From: Candidatus Methanovirga basalitermitum
GTDB taxonomy: Archaea; Methanobacteriota; Methanobacteria; Methanobacteriales; Methanobacteriaceae
Direction of reading: 5' to 3'
NCBI GenBank assembly: GCA_031284445.1
Contig: JAISZW010000095.1
Span: 1-14,824, forward strand
Length of the DNA: 14,824 nucleotides
Position numbers and translations under genes: made by a program. Below the pieces are notes generated by a model. The model was given only the letters and a program-made list of their open reading frames with translations. It was not told the origin of the DNA and made no database searches. Shown here piece after piece: positions 14,462 through 14,824 of this stretch. How positions within the stretch are numbered: the stretch's first letter is position 1; each line of letters begins with the position of its first letter.

Positions 14462-14486
14462 AAACTAACAACTCCACGGAAAAAAT

Positions 14487-14539
14487 CATGAAAAACCCAT
14501 GAAAAGTCATGAAAAACAAGCACTAAATAATCATGAAAC
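14487..14539 (+). repeat. Short CATGAAA repeats after the transposase pseudogene
   Basis: CATGAAA recurs at 14487, 14498, 14508 and 14532 (spacings 11, 10 and 24), within the non-coding stretch between the two transposase remnants. It could be subterminal IS sequence. AACTCCAC at 14470-14477, shared with the MITE ends, lies just before it. Confidence 0.35.
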
Positions 14540-14586
14540 AAAACAGGACCCTACAGAACATTGGAAAAAAACTAATTAATAGACGC

Positions 14587-14824
14587 TCATGCACCTGATA
14601 TAGTTCGTTCTTTCATTATGGTTTGGAGTATTTTATCTGGTGCATCTTCTTTGTAATTAATAAAATGCTGATAAATCATAACATAACCATTTAAATATTT
14701 CTTAGACACTCCTCTAAAAATTTTTAAAAATGGTTTAAGTAATGAATGCCTATTTTCACAAGTATTCACATGAACCTTACCATTCGCATATTCTTTTCGT
14801 GAATGATTGACTGTAAGATGATTT
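14587..14824 (-). CDS. IS1595-family (ISXO2-like) transposase, C-terminal part, continues past the window
   Basis: The minus-strand frame is open from the right edge to TGA at 14587-14589 and gives 78 residues: NHLTVNHSRKEYANGKVHVN, then TCENRHSLLKPFLKIFRGVS and KKYLNGYVMIYQHFINYK. This is the C-terminal part of the DDE_Tnp_IS1595 domain (VNHS-x-x-EY ... HVNTxEN-x-x-SLLK ... HL-x-x-Y). It holds the last catalytic position; the two aspartates lie outside the window. No frameshift is seen in the visible part, so the element may be intact, unlike the neighbouring pseudogene. An internal GTG at 14769 is not the start. Strand orientation is opposite to the decayed transposase. Confidence 0.8.
   Translation of the reverse strand, partial: NHLTVNHSRKEYANGKVHVNTCENRHSLLKPFLKIFRGVSKKYLNGYVMIYQHFINYKEDAPDKILQTIMKERTISGA

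Overview
The window is very AT-rich archaeal DNA. It most probably comes from a Methanobrevibacter-like member of the Methanobacteriales. The gene content supports this: ribosomal protein L40e, geranylgeranylglyceryl phosphate synthase, an aconitase-X-type (phosphomevalonate) dehydratase, an inositol-1-phosphate synthase of the short type, the ArvABC/OapABC trio, NurA and DUF4013. Ribosome binding sites are GGAG, GAGGTG, GGTGAT or GTGAT, matching a 16S tail ending ATCACCTCCT, and TTG starts are frequent. The genus call is an inference from content, not from a marker gene comparison.

Layout. Positions 1-107 hold the C-terminal end of a transposase cut by the window edge. About 860 bases without a recognisable gene follow, ending in a locally GC-richer stretch that can fold into several hairpins (845-966). 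A minus-strand HTH regulator (968-1381) is divergent from a plus-strand set: rpl40e (1687-1833), GGGP synthase (1887-2642) and nurA (2717-3784). Convergent to these is a minus-strand GTPase operon, arvA (4497-5111), arvB (4121-4483) and arvC (3791-4096). Upstream of it on the same strand is a DASS/SLC13 transporter (5156-6568). Positions 6660-8003 contain no gene but hold small mobile elements: a 98-bp MITE-like element with a perfect 8-bp target duplication (6810-6907), further ends of the same family, and a second candidate element (7665-8003) abutting the stop codon of the aconitase-X gene. Then come aconitase X (8004-9200, minus), an MFS transporter remnant (9225-9422, minus), DUF2284 (9561-10094, minus), inositol-1-phosphate synthase (10377-11471, plus), another MITE copy (11534-11682), and a DUF4013 membrane protein (12099-12968, plus) preceded by a tandemly duplicated TATA-like unit. 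The last 1.9 kb is a graveyard: a decayed minus-strand ORF, a transposase pseudogene with at least seven disruptions (13373-14461), and the C-terminal end of an IS1595/ISXO2-type transposase running off the edge.

How the genes fit together. Three enzymes serve archaeal membrane lipid synthesis at different steps: phosphomevalonate dehydratase (isoprenoid supply), GGGP synthase (first ether bond) and inositol-1-phosphate synthase (polar head group precursor). The ArvABC trio has been linked in haloarchaea to extracellular vesicle formation. They are not one operon here, so a shared membrane theme is only suggestive. The intergenic regions are unusually rich in palindromes and mobile-element debris.
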